Assembly: GCA_017417315.1 (NCBI GenBank)
Contig: JAFPZK010000042.1
Coordinates: 45,503 to 109,502 of the forward strand
Direction of reading: 5' to 3'
Source of the DNA: Bacteroidales bacterium
GTDB taxonomy: Bacteria > Bacteroidota > Bacteroidia > Bacteroidales > UBA3824
Length of the DNA: 64,000 bases
Positions 49,287-58,715 of this stretch are shown here, piece by piece. Position numbers and translations under genes: made by a program. Numbering within the stretch: the first letter of the stretch is position 1; every line of letters starts with the position of its first letter. A model generated the notes under the pieces. That model was not told the DNA's origin, searched no databases, and saw nothing but the letters and a program-made list of their open reading frames with translations.

Positions 49287-52121
49287 TTATTTTTTTGTTA
49301 GTTCCTGATATAGTTCAAAAAGTTTTGCAACAATTTCGTCTTCGGTGATTTTTTTATCAAAACCGTAAGCCTCCAAAACTGCAATGTCGTTGTCGCGGTG
49401 GGCGCGGCGAAGGTCTGACGGCATTACAACATCATCGTACAAATCGGCAAGACTTGCTTCCGTATATATGGCTCGGATGTCGAGTATTTTTTGTGCTGCT
49501 TTTTCGATTTTGACTTTTTGTTTTTCCGTTGGATTAGGCCAAGGAAAATTGTTGTAAACAAGACCGTTGGCATATCGCAAATCACTTTTCTGGCGACCAC
49601 ATACTATTTTCACCCAAGCGATATGTACTTTTGACGACAAAATTGCAAAGTCGTATAAATCACCGTGCGGCAATGCTAAATCCGGCATAGTTACAATCGT
49701 GTCGGAATCTTTGAAATCAATCGGCAAATAAGTTCTGTTTTCACTTGACGTATTTGGAATTATGATGTACGGACAATTGGCTTTCCAACCTTGTTTCGGT
49801 TTGTACGGTTCTTTTTCCAACGATGTATTTTTTGAAGCAGGATTATTACGCCTATATTCCATTACCAACTTTACGCGGTTGTAACAAAGCGGCATTTTTT
49901 TCAATTTATTTGGCGGACAATTTTCCAAATCCAAATAATATCTGCATTTGCCGTATAAAAAGTCACTTGCACTGACCCATTTTTTAAAATACTTTTGAGA
50001 GGCAGGTTCTTGCTTTATGAATTCGTCCTTTTCTTGTTCTGAAAATATAAAATGGTGGTTGTCAAAGATATGCACGCCAAGTGTAATTTCTTTAACAGGA
50101 CTTAGCGGTTTTCTCCGGCTTGTAATCCATATATCAGGTGCATTGTAAAGATATGCGTTGATATGTCGACATATTTCTACATTTTTGTCAGAGAAAATTT
50201 TGCATTGTTTGTCAGGATTTTTGTGTGAAAATCCAACTATAATGCAATGCACTTTTGCACCGTTTTTTATTTCGTTACTCCAAACAAACGGTTTGTAAGC
50301 AAAATCAATGGAAATATTATAATTTTCAAAAAGCGGTTTCCATAACAAAGTAACCTGTTCGCCTTGCGTTATACTATTGGTTGATACCAATGCTGCTTTC
50401 AACTTCTTGTTATCGGCAATAAGTTTTGCCGCCTGAAAATACCAACCGCAAACATAATCCAAACTACCTATATTTTTGATACTTTCACCGCTTTTGTTTT
50501 TACAAACAAATTCCAAATCTTCTTTTTGGCTCTGATTTTTATCTTTATATCCTATAAACGGCGGATTGCCGATAATGTAATCATAATGTTTTTTCGGCGA
50601 CTTGTCATCCACTGCACCAAAAAACAACGTGTTCGGCAACGAATAAATGCTTGTATCTTCGGGTTTTAGCGTCTTCCAATTTATCTTTAACGCATTACCT
50701 TCAATAATGTTTGAATTACTTTTTAACGGCAAAAAACTAATGTTTTGCCCTAAAATTTTCTCCGTCTCAATAGTCATCTGACTTTCTGCAATCCAAAGGG
50801 CGGTTTTTGCAACGGTTACGGCAAAATCGTTAATCTCAATTCCGTAAAACTGATTAATTTTTACCATAATAAACTCATCGTAACCGATTGTTCTTTCGCC
50901 GTCATTAATAAAAGCAATGATTTTGTTTTCCAAACGGCGCAACGATAAATAAGTTTCTGTCAAAAAGTTACCGCTGCCGCAGGCGGGGTCAAGAAATTTC
51001 AGCCGCGAAAGTTTTTGTTGAAACGCAAAAAGTTTTTGCTTTTTCGCATTTACAGAACATTTTTCGTTGATAATGTCATTGTATTCTTCCGTAAACTCGT
51101 CCATAAACAAAGGATCAATAATTTTATGGATATTGGCAATCGACGTGTAGTGCATTCCGCCTTCACTTCTGGTTGTTGGATCTATCGTTGATTCAAATAC
51201 CGCTCCGAAAATTGTCGGTGAAATTTCGCTCCAATCAAAAACGGCACAATGATTAATTAAAACGTCAACTATTTCTTGCGTGAAATTAGGAATCTCAACG
51301 TCTTCTGCAACAAAAAGTCCGCCGTCAGCATACGGGAAAGGTTTTAATTTTATGTCGTATTTGTCGCGGTCTTGCTCCTTGGTATTCAGGGCATTAAATA
51401 AGTCAATTATACCTTTACGCAAATCGGCAAGATTAAAACTTTTTATATAATCTTCAAAACTTGTCCTTTTGTCAAACAACCCCGCTTTTTCGGCATAAAA
51501 ACAGAATACAATTCTGACACACAAGATGTTAAGCGACAACAAACTTTTTGCCTCCGGATTAATATATTCTTTCAAAAACGCATCATAAAGTTTTCCGACA
51601 AGTTCGCCTGCTTTTAACGAAATTTCTTCTTCACGGGTGAGGCGTTGCGCATTTTCGTCAACTAAAAATTGAAGCTGGTAAATCTCTTTTTCCAAATCTT
51701 TCAAAAAGATTTGCTGAGGTTCGTCGTGCGGAAATTCCAAATCATAAACCAAAAATTCTTGAAAATTGCATACCACAATCCAACGCGGACGTTCAGAATT
51801 TTTCATTTCGTCAGCATAACGCTTGGCTTGTTGAAACGGCGTAAGCATTTTACCGTCAGACTGTTGATATTCTTTATGAATGTCAACGTCCGAACTTTTT
51901 TGCTCAATAAGTACCTTTGTCTTAGGAATATAGGCATCAATGTATGATGTATGCGCAAGTTTTACGCGCTTTTCAAATTCAATATAGGACGTAGTCTCTT
52001 GTATTCCAAGCACTTCGCCCAAAAGTTGAATCCAAAAGCGTGATGTCTCCTGTTTTTCGTCGCCTTTGCCGAGCCAAAACTCTGAAAACTGTTTTGCCGT
52101 TTGTGATTGTGTAGTCGCCAT
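49287..52121 (-). CDS. single-chain MmeI-like type II restriction-modification enzyme (type IIG/IIL)
   Basis: 944 residues. N-terminal nuclease region with D62, E73 and K75 (IDAYIPKTKVLIEQKSS), a D-x10-ExK form of the PD-(D/E)XK site; a helical connector; an adenine methyltransferase core with SAM motif DPACGSGNF (about 377) and catalytic NPPF (about 517, YDYIIGNPPFIGYKD); a target-recognition region (about 620-820), and a C-terminal helical end. In this family one polypeptide both cuts and methylates, so no separate subunits are needed. All key residues are visible. The specificity cannot be read here. Own promoter upstream; next to the hairpin-flanked ATPase relic. Confidence 0.9.
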   Translation of the reverse strand: MATTQSQTAKQFSEFWLGKGDEKQETSRFWIQLLGEVLGIQETTSYIEFEKRVKLAHTSYIDAYIPKTKVLIEQKSSDVDIHKEYQQSDGKMLTPFQQAKRYADEMKNSERPRWIVVCNFQEFLVYDLEFPHDEPQQIFLKDLEKEIYQLQFLVDENAQRLTREEEISLKAGELVGKLYDAFLKEYINPEAKSLLSLNILCVRIVFCFYAEKAGLFDKRTSFEDYIKSFNLADLRKGIIDLFNALNTKEQDRDKYDIKLKPFPYADGGLFVAEDVEIPNFTQEIVDVLINHCAVFDWSEISPTIFGAVFESTIDPTTRSEGGMHYTSIANIHKIIDPLFMDEFTEEYNDIINEKCSVNAKKQKLFAFQQKLSRLKFLDPACGSGNFLTETYLSLRRLENKIIAFINDGERTIGYDEFIMVKINQFYGIEINDFAVTVAKTALWIAESQMTIETEKILGQNISFLPLKSNSNIIEGNALKINWKTLKPEDTSIYSLPNTLFFGAVDDKSPKKHYDYIIGNPPFIGYKDKNQSQKEDLEFVCKNKSGESIKNIGSLDYVCGWYFQAAKLIADNKKLKAALVSTNSITQGEQVTLLWKPLFENYNISIDFAYKPFVWSNEIKNGAKVHCIIVGFSHKNPDKQCKIFSDKNVEICRHINAYLYNAPDIWITSRRKPLSPVKEITLGVHIFDNHHFIFSEQEKDEFIKQEPASQKYFKKWVSASDFLYGKCRYYLDLENCPPNKLKKMPLCYNRVKLVMEYRRNNPASKNTSLEKEPYKPKQGWKANCPYIIIPNTSSENRTYLPIDFKDSDTIVTMPDLALPHGDLYDFAILSSKVHIAWVKIVCGRQKSDLRYANGLVYNNFPWPNPTEKQKVKIEKAAQKILDIRAIYTEASLADLYDDVVMPSDLRRAHRDNDIAVLEAYGFDKKITEDEIVAKLFELYQELTKK

Positions 52122-52143
52122 AAAAAGAAGAATTTTAAAATTG

Positions 52144-52174
52144 CAAATTTAGCAGATTATTTTGATTTTTCAAA
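52144..52174 (-). promoter_or_regulatory. Bacteroidetes-type promoter for the restriction-modification gene
   Basis: Minus strand -7 TAAATTTG (52144-52151) and -33 TTTG (52171-52174), spacing 19. Confidence 0.75.
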
Positions 52175-52175
52175 T

Positions 52176-52209
52176 AAAAAAAACGGCTCCTGAACTTATC
52201 AAGAGCCGT
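52176..52209 (-). terminator. terminator of the GH43 operon
   Basis: Minus strand ACGGCTC, 16 bases, GAGCCGT then a T-run. Stands 50 bases after the GH43 stop at 52259. Confidence 0.85.
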
Positions 52210-52258
52210 CCAAATAAATAAAAATAAAAACAAAAAAGGAGTGTGTGATTATACTTTT

Positions 52259-54037
52259 TTATTCAACTTTTTTACCCCAGAACGTGTTGGTGTGAAGTTT
52301 GTGAAATCCTGCAAAAACCAAAGTCGACTCCACTTTTTTCTCCCAATCTCGTTCTCTTTCAACGCAAACTATCACTGAACCAAGGTTATTGTTTGAACCC
52401 TGAAACTTACCGTCAGAAGAGGTCAGTTTCAAATATTTTGTTGACTCGTCAAACTCCCAAGTACCGTTCAAAGGTCCTGACATTGTACCGTCTTCATTCA
52501 AAACAAGATAGTTTTCGTCAGCAGCAATTTGTTCTGCGTATTTGTAACCGAGATTAATAAACTCGTATTTTCCGGGGATTTCTGATGTTTTTATCGGCGT
52601 TTGAGGAACATTCGCAAAACGCTCAGGCAACGAAATAGGCCAAAGGTCGGTCAAATCTTCTGCCGTCGCAGGACACCAAACCAATTTTCTAACGTGTCCC
52701 ATCATCAAAGCGTTTGAATACGCATTGCCCCAAACGTTAGCCGGCGCACGTCCTTGCGACATATAAAACCACGTACCTTTGAGGTCTCCTTCACCTTCAA
52801 AAACGCAACAGTGCGAAATTCCTACCCAACCCACACCGTCTTTAAATTTGTAAGGGTGAGTTACTATCGGGTAAACTTTCGTGTTCTCTTCACCGTTTGT
52901 GAAATTTGCTCCGCGTGAAGTAAGATATGGTCCTTGAATATTTTCAGAACGGACTACGCGCGTGTTGTACGGAACATCCAAACCGTCCCAAGCCATAAAA
53001 AGATAATATTTTCCGTCTTTGCAAACAACTTCGGGAGCCTCAGAAGCCTGCCAACGTGAAATGCCGCGTGTCGCTATGCGTTTTCCGAATCTTTCCTGTA
53101 ACGCCGTTGCATTGTCAGCCCAAGGGTCGCCGACCGCTTTTAACGGTTTGCCGGTTGTCGGGTCAAGTTGCAATGACGTAAAGCCGCTGTGCCATGAGCC
53201 GTGAATCAGCCAATGTTCGCCGCCGGGAGTTACGATGTATGTCGGGTCAATGGCATTGTAAAAACAATAGGCGTTCCAATCATTTTGAGAGGCTCTTGCC
53301 CAACCGTCTTTGCCTTTGTCAGAAGACGAACAGGTTACAAAACCTTTATCGTACCAAACGTCGTTTTCGGGGTCTGTGGTCTCGCACATTCCGATAAACG
53401 CCCAAATGTTCCACGAACCGTCAAACTCTTTGCTGCCGGTTTTTAAGTGATTGTCGCAAACAATGCTGTAATACATACGGAGTTTGCCGTCAACCGCCCT
53501 GATAACGGGAGCCCAATATCCGAGTTGGTCTTTGATGTCGTTATAAGTCAAAGTGCCTTGAAGCCCCATTTTAGAACGGAAACTGTTAATAGAATCCAAA
53601 ATCCAAGACGGTGCCTCGTCAAAAGGTCCGCCGACCCAGCCCCAGTTAACAAGGTCTTTTGAACGTTTGCCCTGAAAATGCTTGCCGTGAGGTGCTTTGT
53701 TGTGTTCGTTTCCGTAAGAAGCGTCCGTTCCGTACATGTAATAATAACCGTTATAATAAGCCACTGACGGGTCGTGAACGTTTGCTAAGTTCCAAGAATC
53801 ACGCTGCGACCAACCTGCATACGAAGCGTAATTGTCGTTTTTTGAAAGTCCGTCCGTCGAGATTGCACCGGGCGCAACGGTTGCCGAAAGCGTAGGCGTA
53901 TCACCCGTTTCAGGGTCAACGGGTTTAATTTTTGTTGAGTCAACGCTAAGTCCCGTGCCGCCTTCATCTTCTTTGTTACAACCGCTAAAAAATGCAGCAA
54001 TAATTAATGCCGCCGTAAAAAAATGTCTTTTCTTCAT
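52259..54037 (-). CDS. GH43-family lipoprotein, probable endo-arabinanase
   Basis: 592 residues. Lipoprotein signal ending AAFFSGC. Five-bladed propeller of glycoside hydrolase family 43: catalytic base region NVHDPSVAYYNGYYYMYGTD, pKa-modulating Asp in NAIDPTYIVTP, catalytic acid in WQASEAPEVVCKDGKYYLF. A C-terminal beta domain of about 110 residues (FINLGYKYAEQIAADENYLV) follows. The closest family theme is arabinan endo-1,5-alpha-arabinosidase. Surface-exposed by lipid anchor. Second gene of an operon, 19 bases after the other GH43 gene; no SusC/SusD pair is in the window. Confidence 0.88.
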   Translation of the reverse strand: MKKRHFFTAALIIAAFFSGCNKEDEGGTGLSVDSTKIKPVDPETGDTPTLSATVAPGAISTDGLSKNDNYASYAGWSQRDSWNLANVHDPSVAYYNGYYYMYGTDASYGNEHNKAPHGKHFQGKRSKDLVNWGWVGGPFDEAPSWILDSINSFRSKMGLQGTLTYNDIKDQLGYWAPVIRAVDGKLRMYYSIVCDNHLKTGSKEFDGSWNIWAFIGMCETTDPENDVWYDKGFVTCSSSDKGKDGWARASQNDWNAYCFYNAIDPTYIVTPGGEHWLIHGSWHSGFTSLQLDPTTGKPLKAVGDPWADNATALQERFGKRIATRGISRWQASEAPEVVCKDGKYYLFMAWDGLDVPYNTRVVRSENIQGPYLTSRGANFTNGEENTKVYPIVTHPYKFKDGVGWVGISHCCVFEGEGDLKGTWFYMSQGRAPANVWGNAYSNALMMGHVRKLVWCPATAEDLTDLWPISLPERFANVPQTPIKTSEIPGKYEFINLGYKYAEQIAADENYLVLNEDGTMSGPLNGTWEFDESTKYLKLTSSDGKFQGSNNNLGSVIVCVERERDWEKKVESTLVFAGFHKLHTNTFWGKKVE

Positions 54038-54056
54038 CTGTCAATCAGTTTTTAAG

Positions 54057-55529
54057 TTATTTTATTTTTTTGCCCCAAACCGAAAATCCGTCCTTATTAA
54101 TGCCGGTAAACAATAGGGTCGTTTTTTTATTTTCCCAATCGTGTCCTACAAAAATTTTTATTTCAGGAATTTCCTCTCCGAAAGAGACAAGCGTAAAACT
54201 ATTGTCCTTATAATTTTTGACGTTGTTTTTGTCAAGCGAAAGTTTTACGGACTTGTTAACTTCCTCTTCAAGAAGTATGTTTGACTGTCCCGTGCCGCCC
54301 AAATCTTTTTCAACGTAATTGTCTTTTATCGTAATAAATTCGTATTCGCCGTAAATTTCGCTTTCGCAAAGCGGACGCTCTTCTTCTCCTGCATAACGCT
54401 CCGGCGAGACCATCGGCCAACCGTCAGAACGGAAAAACAACCTTCTGATATGAAAATCCATCAACATATTTTCGGGCGAAAGTCTGCCCTGAGAAGCCAA
54501 AAACCATTTACCGTTACCGTCGTTGAAAACCGTACAATGAGCCAAACCTGCCCAGCCGCCGTGATTTTCAAACCTATAAGGCGCAGTTAAAACGGGAAGC
54601 GTATTAACCTCTCCCCTCGGGTCAACGCCGAAATAATCCTTGTAAGGTCCTTCGGGATTGTCGGCAATCGAAACTCTGACGTTGTAAGTTGTTACCAAAG
54701 GCCCGTATGATACAAACAGATAATATTTTTTAGTTTCGGGATTGTAAACACATTCAGGGGCTTCCATATTGTCAACCATATAGTTAGCACGGTGTGCGAC
54801 AAGATGTCCTTGGTCGCCTTCGGTTTTGGCAAGACCTGTTTCTTTGTTGAGTTCCACGGCAAAAATTCCGCCGAAAAACGAACCGTAAACCATCCATTGT
54901 TTGCCACTCTGAACATCGTCAACAACGGTCGGGTCTATGGCGTTCATAACGGAAGTGCTGTCGGTTTTAACGACGCAGCCTTTGGGTGTCCAAGGACCTT
55001 CGGGCAATTTTGACTCTGCCAAACCTATGAACGAAACTTTTTCGCCGAAAGTAGAAAGACAATAATACATTCTGTAAATGCCGTTATGCTCCAAAACATA
55101 CGGAGCCCAAAGTCCGCGTGAAGTTTTTTCCTTGCTTATCGGATAAACAAAGTCCCAAGCCTCCTGAGGAATCGAATCAAACGCCCAACCCTTAAACTCC
55201 CATGAAACCAAATCTTTTGATTTTCTTATTTGAATATTTCCGATTTTAGGGATTTTATTATTTTGAGTATCGCCGTCTTTTTTTGGCGGCCACCATATTG
55301 CATCTGTCGAATAAGCGTAATATACATCGCCGAATTTTCTTACGACGGGGTCATGAATGTTATACGTTCCCCATGAACTGCGGCTGTCGTATCCCGCAAC
55401 ATCACGGTAATCATCTTCGTAAGGATTTTGAGCCTCCGACGGTTGGACCGGCGGTTTCGGACTTCCCCCGCATCCGACAACCGCTGTCATAACAACCGTA
55501 AAAATTAACATATAACCAAATCTTTTCAT
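54057..55529 (-). CDS. GH43-family lipoprotein
   Basis: 490 residues from the ATG at 55529; the frame is open further up but that part lies upstream of the -7 box. Lipoprotein signal MKRFGYMLIFTVVMTAVVGC. GH43 residues: NIHDPVVRKFGDVYYAYSTD, NAIDPTVVDDV, and NMEAPECVYNPETKKYYLF. It carries a similar C-terminal domain to its neighbour (EFITIKDNYVEKDL... ILLEEEV), and the two end alike (TLLFTGINKDGFSVWGKKIK versus TLVFAGFHKLHTNTFWGKKV), indicating an old tandem duplication. Likely acts with the neighbour on arabinan or arabinoxylan. Confidence 0.88.
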   Translation of the reverse strand: MKRFGYMLIFTVVMTAVVGCGGSPKPPVQPSEAQNPYEDDYRDVAGYDSRSSWGTYNIHDPVVRKFGDVYYAYSTDAIWWPPKKDGDTQNNKIPKIGNIQIRKSKDLVSWEFKGWAFDSIPQEAWDFVYPISKEKTSRGLWAPYVLEHNGIYRMYYCLSTFGEKVSFIGLAESKLPEGPWTPKGCVVKTDSTSVMNAIDPTVVDDVQSGKQWMVYGSFFGGIFAVELNKETGLAKTEGDQGHLVAHRANYMVDNMEAPECVYNPETKKYYLFVSYGPLVTTYNVRVSIADNPEGPYKDYFGVDPRGEVNTLPVLTAPYRFENHGGWAGLAHCTVFNDGNGKWFLASQGRLSPENMLMDFHIRRLFFRSDGWPMVSPERYAGEEERPLCESEIYGEYEFITIKDNYVEKDLGGTGQSNILLEEEVNKSVKLSLDKNNVKNYKDNSFTLVSFGEEIPEIKIFVGHDWENKKTTLLFTGINKDGFSVWGKKIK

Positions 55530-55585
55530 ATCTTTTTTATTAAAAAATTTAAGTGTGTGTATTTTTTTTGAAATTTTTGTTAAGG

Positions 55586-55593
55586 CAAAATTA
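55586..55593 (-). promoter_or_regulatory. -7 promoter element of the GH43 operon
   Basis: Minus strand TAATTTTG (TAnnTTTG), 56 bases before the ATG at 55529; no -33 TTTG at the right distance, as expected for an activator-dependent promoter. Confidence 0.65.
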
Positions 55594-55613
55594 AGGCTAA
55601 AACCGTTGTTTAC

Positions 55614-55697
55614 GGTGGACATATAATTTTCTGAGGTGGAGAAAGAGAAAAAATGAGTTTTTTTCAGGTGGACAAACCCGTTTTAAAAGGTGGACAA
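55614..55697 (-). promoter_or_regulatory. four phased GGTGGA(C/G) repeats upstream of the GH43 promoter
   Basis: GGTGGAC at 55614, GGTGGAG at 55635, GGTGGAC at 55667 and 55689 (plus-strand reading; TGTCCACC on the coding strand for three of them). Spacings of 21, 32 and 22 bases are close to two, three and two helical turns, so all sites face one side. They lie upstream of the -7 box, where an activator would bind. Confidence 0.7.
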
Positions 55698-55737
55698 AAA
55701 AAAGCAGAACCCCGTTTGAAAGAGTTCTGCCCGCTTT
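55696..55737 (-). terminator. terminator of the chemoreceptor gene
   Basis: Minus strand GCAGAAC, 13 bases, GTTCTGC then eight T. Ends next to the GH43 operator repeats. Confidence 0.85.
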
Positions 55738-55740
55738 TTT

Positions 55741-57564
55741 TTAATTTGTCCTGAAAAATGCAATTATTTTTTGAAGTTTTTCGGCTTCGCTCATTAAGTT
55801 GCCGGAACTTGCCGAAATTTCTTCCGAAATCGTGGCGAACTGCTGAATTTCCGAATTAAACCGCTGGACGGCTGTATTAATTTGTGCACTTCCGGAGGAT
55901 TGTTCTCGGCTTGAAGTCGCAATTTCTTGAACCAACACGGTAGTTTTTTCGATTTCAGGCAAGACTTTTGAGAAAACCTCTCCCGTAAGTCTTGCGACGT
56001 TAACACCTCCCGCACTTACGGAGTCAATATCTTTTGCAGCAACGGCACATTTTTCGGCAAGTTTTCTGACCTCCGCCGCAACAACGGCAAAACCTTTTCC
56101 GTGTTCACCTGCCCGCGCTGCTTCAACAGCCGCATTAAGGGCGAGAATGTTTGTCTGAAATGCTATGTCGTCAATAACGGAAATTTTTTCAGCAATTTCG
56201 GTAATTGCTTTGACGGTCTTTTTAGCCGCCTCGTCGCACTCGCGGATAGTTTTTGCAGAAGCAGTTGCTATGCTCTCGGTTTTTATAGCGTTTTGACTAT
56301 TCTGTTCTATCGTAGAAGCCATTTCTTCAACCGCCGAACTGATTTCTTCGGCAGAAGAAGCTTGCTCTGAGGCACTGCTGCTCATTTGCTGACTTGCATT
56401 ATTCATGTTAGCAGCAGCAACATTTATCGCCGAGGCACTATCTGAAATTGCCACAACTATCTGTCTTAAAGTGTCTTTCATATCCGCCATAGAATTATTG
56501 AGAACCGAAAGTTCGCTATCGCCGACAGAACGTTCAAACTTGGTCGTCAAATCGCCGGAAATAAGTTTTTGAGTTTTTTTAGTATTTTTTTCAATGCCCT
56601 CTATTATAATGTCGGTTGCGTTCCTTGATACAAGTAGCACTATTATAAATATAACCGCTAAAAGCGAATATCCGACAACTTGCATTTCGGTTGTCGTGTC
56701 CTCAATTTGTTCTGCACTTTCAGCAGAAAGAGTTTCAATAATCTCAGAAAGATTTTCCGTCATATTTCTGAGTTTCGCACTCATAGGAGGCAGTTGACTG
56801 ACGGAATTCAACATTTGACCGGCATTAGAAAAAAAGTCGTCGCTGATTTTCAAATATTGTTGCCTGATACCGTTGATTTGATTGTATTCACGTTTAAGCC
56901 CCTCTTCCATCGGAAGTGTGGAAATTTTAGCCAAAATTTCAGCATTTTCGTCCAAATATTTATGTAACAACACGTTATCACTTGTTACATCGTGGCAAAT
57001 CAAAAGTTTGTTCAAAAGCATTGAACGCCTTATATATTCTGCTGCGGTAAAATATTGCGGTTGTTTTTCAATTTTTCTATAAAATTGATCCAAACGGCTC
57101 TCGTAAGTCGTCTGCAATTCTTTAAGTTGCGCAGAAACTCTCTCACTTTCATTATGGTTGGCATCCAATGCGAAAAAAAGTTTCGTCATTTCGTCAAACA
57201 TAATTTTCACTGAATCGAGACTTTCTTTCAACTCGCGCGGAATTTCAGTATCTTTAACTATGCCTAAAAGAGTTTCAAGATTGGACTTCGCAGCATTATA
57301 AGTAGAGAACCCTTGATCTCTATTGCCTTCGAGTTTTCCCGTTGCGGCAAACATTTGAAAAGCGTTGACAGTTCCCGTCAAATTATTGTGCATATCATTG
57401 GCAGACTGCAACATAGGCACATACTTTGAAGCAAGTTCCTGAGCAGTTTTGTTAACAGCCGCTAATTTTATGATAGGAATTAGAGCCATTATCAACAACG
57501 GTCCAATGGCAATACCGAAGGCAATTCTTAATTGCGCACGGAGTTTCAAATCTCTGAATTTCAT
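55741..57564 (-). CDS. methyl-accepting chemotaxis protein
   Basis: 607 residues from the ATG at 57564 (a TTG nine bases earlier is possible). First membrane helix about 14-38, a periplasmic four-helix-bundle-like domain (about 40-290), a second helix (about 295-315), HAMP-like linker, and a cytoplasmic signalling domain with the hairpin tip [39 protein letters not shown]. It should bind CheW/CheA-type partners. No che, flagellar or gliding genes are in the window, so it is an orphan receptor here. Monocistronic with terminator. Confidence 0.92.
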   Translation of the reverse strand: MKFRDLKLRAQLRIAFGIAIGPLLIMALIPIIKLAAVNKTAQELASKYVPMLQSANDMHNNLTGTVNAFQMFAATGKLEGNRDQGFSTYNAAKSNLETLLGIVKDTEIPRELKESLDSVKIMFDEMTKLFFALDANHNESERVSAQLKELQTTYESRLDQFYRKIEKQPQYFTAAEYIRRSMLLNKLLICHDVTSDNVLLHKYLDENAEILAKISTLPMEEGLKREYNQINGIRQQYLKISDDFFSNAGQMLNSVSQLPPMSAKLRNMTENLSEIIETLSAESAEQIEDTTTEMQVVGYSLLAVIFIIVLLVSRNATDIIIEGIEKNTKKTQKLISGDLTTKFERSVGDSELSVLNNSMADMKDTLRQIVVAISDSASAINVAAANMNNASQQMSSSASEQASSAEEISSAVEEMASTIEQNSQNAIKTESIATASAKTIRECDEAAKKTVKAITEIAEKISVIDDIAFQTNILALNAAVEAARAGEHGKGFAVVAAEVRKLAEKCAVAAKDIDSVSAGGVNVARLTGEVFSKVLPEIEKTTVLVQEIATSSREQSSGSAQINTAVQRFNSEIQQFATISEEISASSGNLMSEAEKLQKIIAFFRTN

Positions 57565-57627
57565 AACTTTCAATTTTTTTATACTTTTTACTACAAAAAC
57601 AAAGCCGAAAAAACGACAAAGTAAAAT

Positions 57628-58668
57628 TTAATATATTTTTTTTAAGTATTCCAACTGTTTCATAAAATCTCCGCCGAAATCATTAATTCTCTGAATATCA
57701 AGCGAATCCTTTTTGTTATAATACGTCATATACCCCGTAAAAAAAGTGTTGTTGACATTTTTCAAACGGTTTTTCTTGATTTTAGTTTTATCAAAAACTT
57801 TAAAATCCAAACCGTCTATACCGTCAATAATTTCAGCAATAAACTTCTGTTTTTCAATATCTTTCAACGAGTCGGAAAGTTTTAAAAAGTCGTCAGTACA
57901 ATACAAAGAATCCAATTTTTTTGCCGAATATAAAAAATAATTGGCAAGAGTAAGGTTGTCTTCAATGGAATTGACGTATTTTGCAAGAGCAGTTGAATTA
58001 TCGCCGTATTTTGCTTTCAGATAGAGTTTTGCACCGTTTTCACCGACATAATCGGCAATGTTTTCGTTGAGTTCGCTGTTGTTTTTGACGAAAATTGTGC
58101 TGTGTGTCAACTCGTGAATGATAAGTTCTGCAATATTTGCCTCATCGCGCCTCAACATCGTGGAAAGAATCGGGTCTTTGAACCAGCCCATCGTAGACCA
58201 GCCGCCCGGATTCACGATTCTAACGTCAAAACCTTGATTTTTAAGACTTTCCGCTTCTTTTTTAGCGTCTTCTTCATCGAAATAACCTTTGTACGGAAGT
58301 TTGCCGACAATCGGAAATTTCCAAACATATTTCTTAACACGGTATTTTTCGGCGGCTTGAACCACGTATGCCGTTGCCCTGCCTTTAAGGTCGTAAACGG
58401 CATTGTAATTTTCTGAATTTTTCAAGCCCAAAGAATCCATCGCAAAACGCTTTACCTCATTGACAATCAGTAACTTTTGCTTTAAACTATCAGGATAATT
58501 TTTATCCGCTAACAAGTCTGAAATTGGAACGGCATTTCTTACCATTTCCAACTGTCCGATTCCCTGTTGAACACCGTAAATCACTAATTTTATGTTAATT
58601 AACAAAAAAATCACAATCACGGCAACAACCGCTAAAATGATTTTTTTCCAAAGCGGAATTTTTTTCAT
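57628..58668 (-). CDS. putative zinc aminopeptidase (PF10023-type), membrane-anchored
   Basis: 346 residues from the ATG at 58668; the TTG-started extension overlaps the promoter. One membrane helix (about 8-28), then a domain with IIHELTHSTIFV (HExxH zinc motif) and NENIADYVGENGAKLYL that provides a third ligand candidate, as in the putative aminopeptidase family PF10023. WSTMGWFKDPILSTML precedes the zinc site. Activity not demonstrated for the family in general. Monocistronic; promoter faces that of the MutS-like gene. Confidence 0.82.
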   Translation of the reverse strand: MKKIPLWKKIILAVVAVIVIFLLINIKLVIYGVQQGIGQLEMVRNAVPISDLLADKNYPDSLKQKLLIVNEVKRFAMDSLGLKNSENYNAVYDLKGRATAYVVQAAEKYRVKKYVWKFPIVGKLPYKGYFDEEDAKKEAESLKNQGFDVRIVNPGGWSTMGWFKDPILSTMLRRDEANIAELIIHELTHSTIFVKNNSELNENIADYVGENGAKLYLKAKYGDNSTALAKYVNSIEDNLTLANYFLYSAKKLDSLYCTDDFLKLSDSLKDIEKQKFIAEIIDGIDGLDFKVFDKTKIKKNRLKNVNNTFFTGYMTYYNKKDSLDIQRINDFGGDFMKQLEYLKKIY

Positions 58669-58682
58669 ACAAATTTTATTAA

Positions 58683-58700
58683 TAATTTTGCACAAAATTA
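58683..58700. promoter_or_regulatory. face-to-face -7 elements forming a palindrome
   Basis: TAATTTTG on the plus strand (58683-58690, for the MutS-like gene, ATG 58716) and TAATTTTG on the minus strand (58693-58700, for the aminopeptidase gene, ATG 58668), only two bases apart, giving the 18-bp near-palindrome TAATTTTGCACAAAATTA. Polymerase cannot occupy both at once. Confidence 0.65.
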
Positions 58701-58715
58701 ATCAATTTATTTGTT

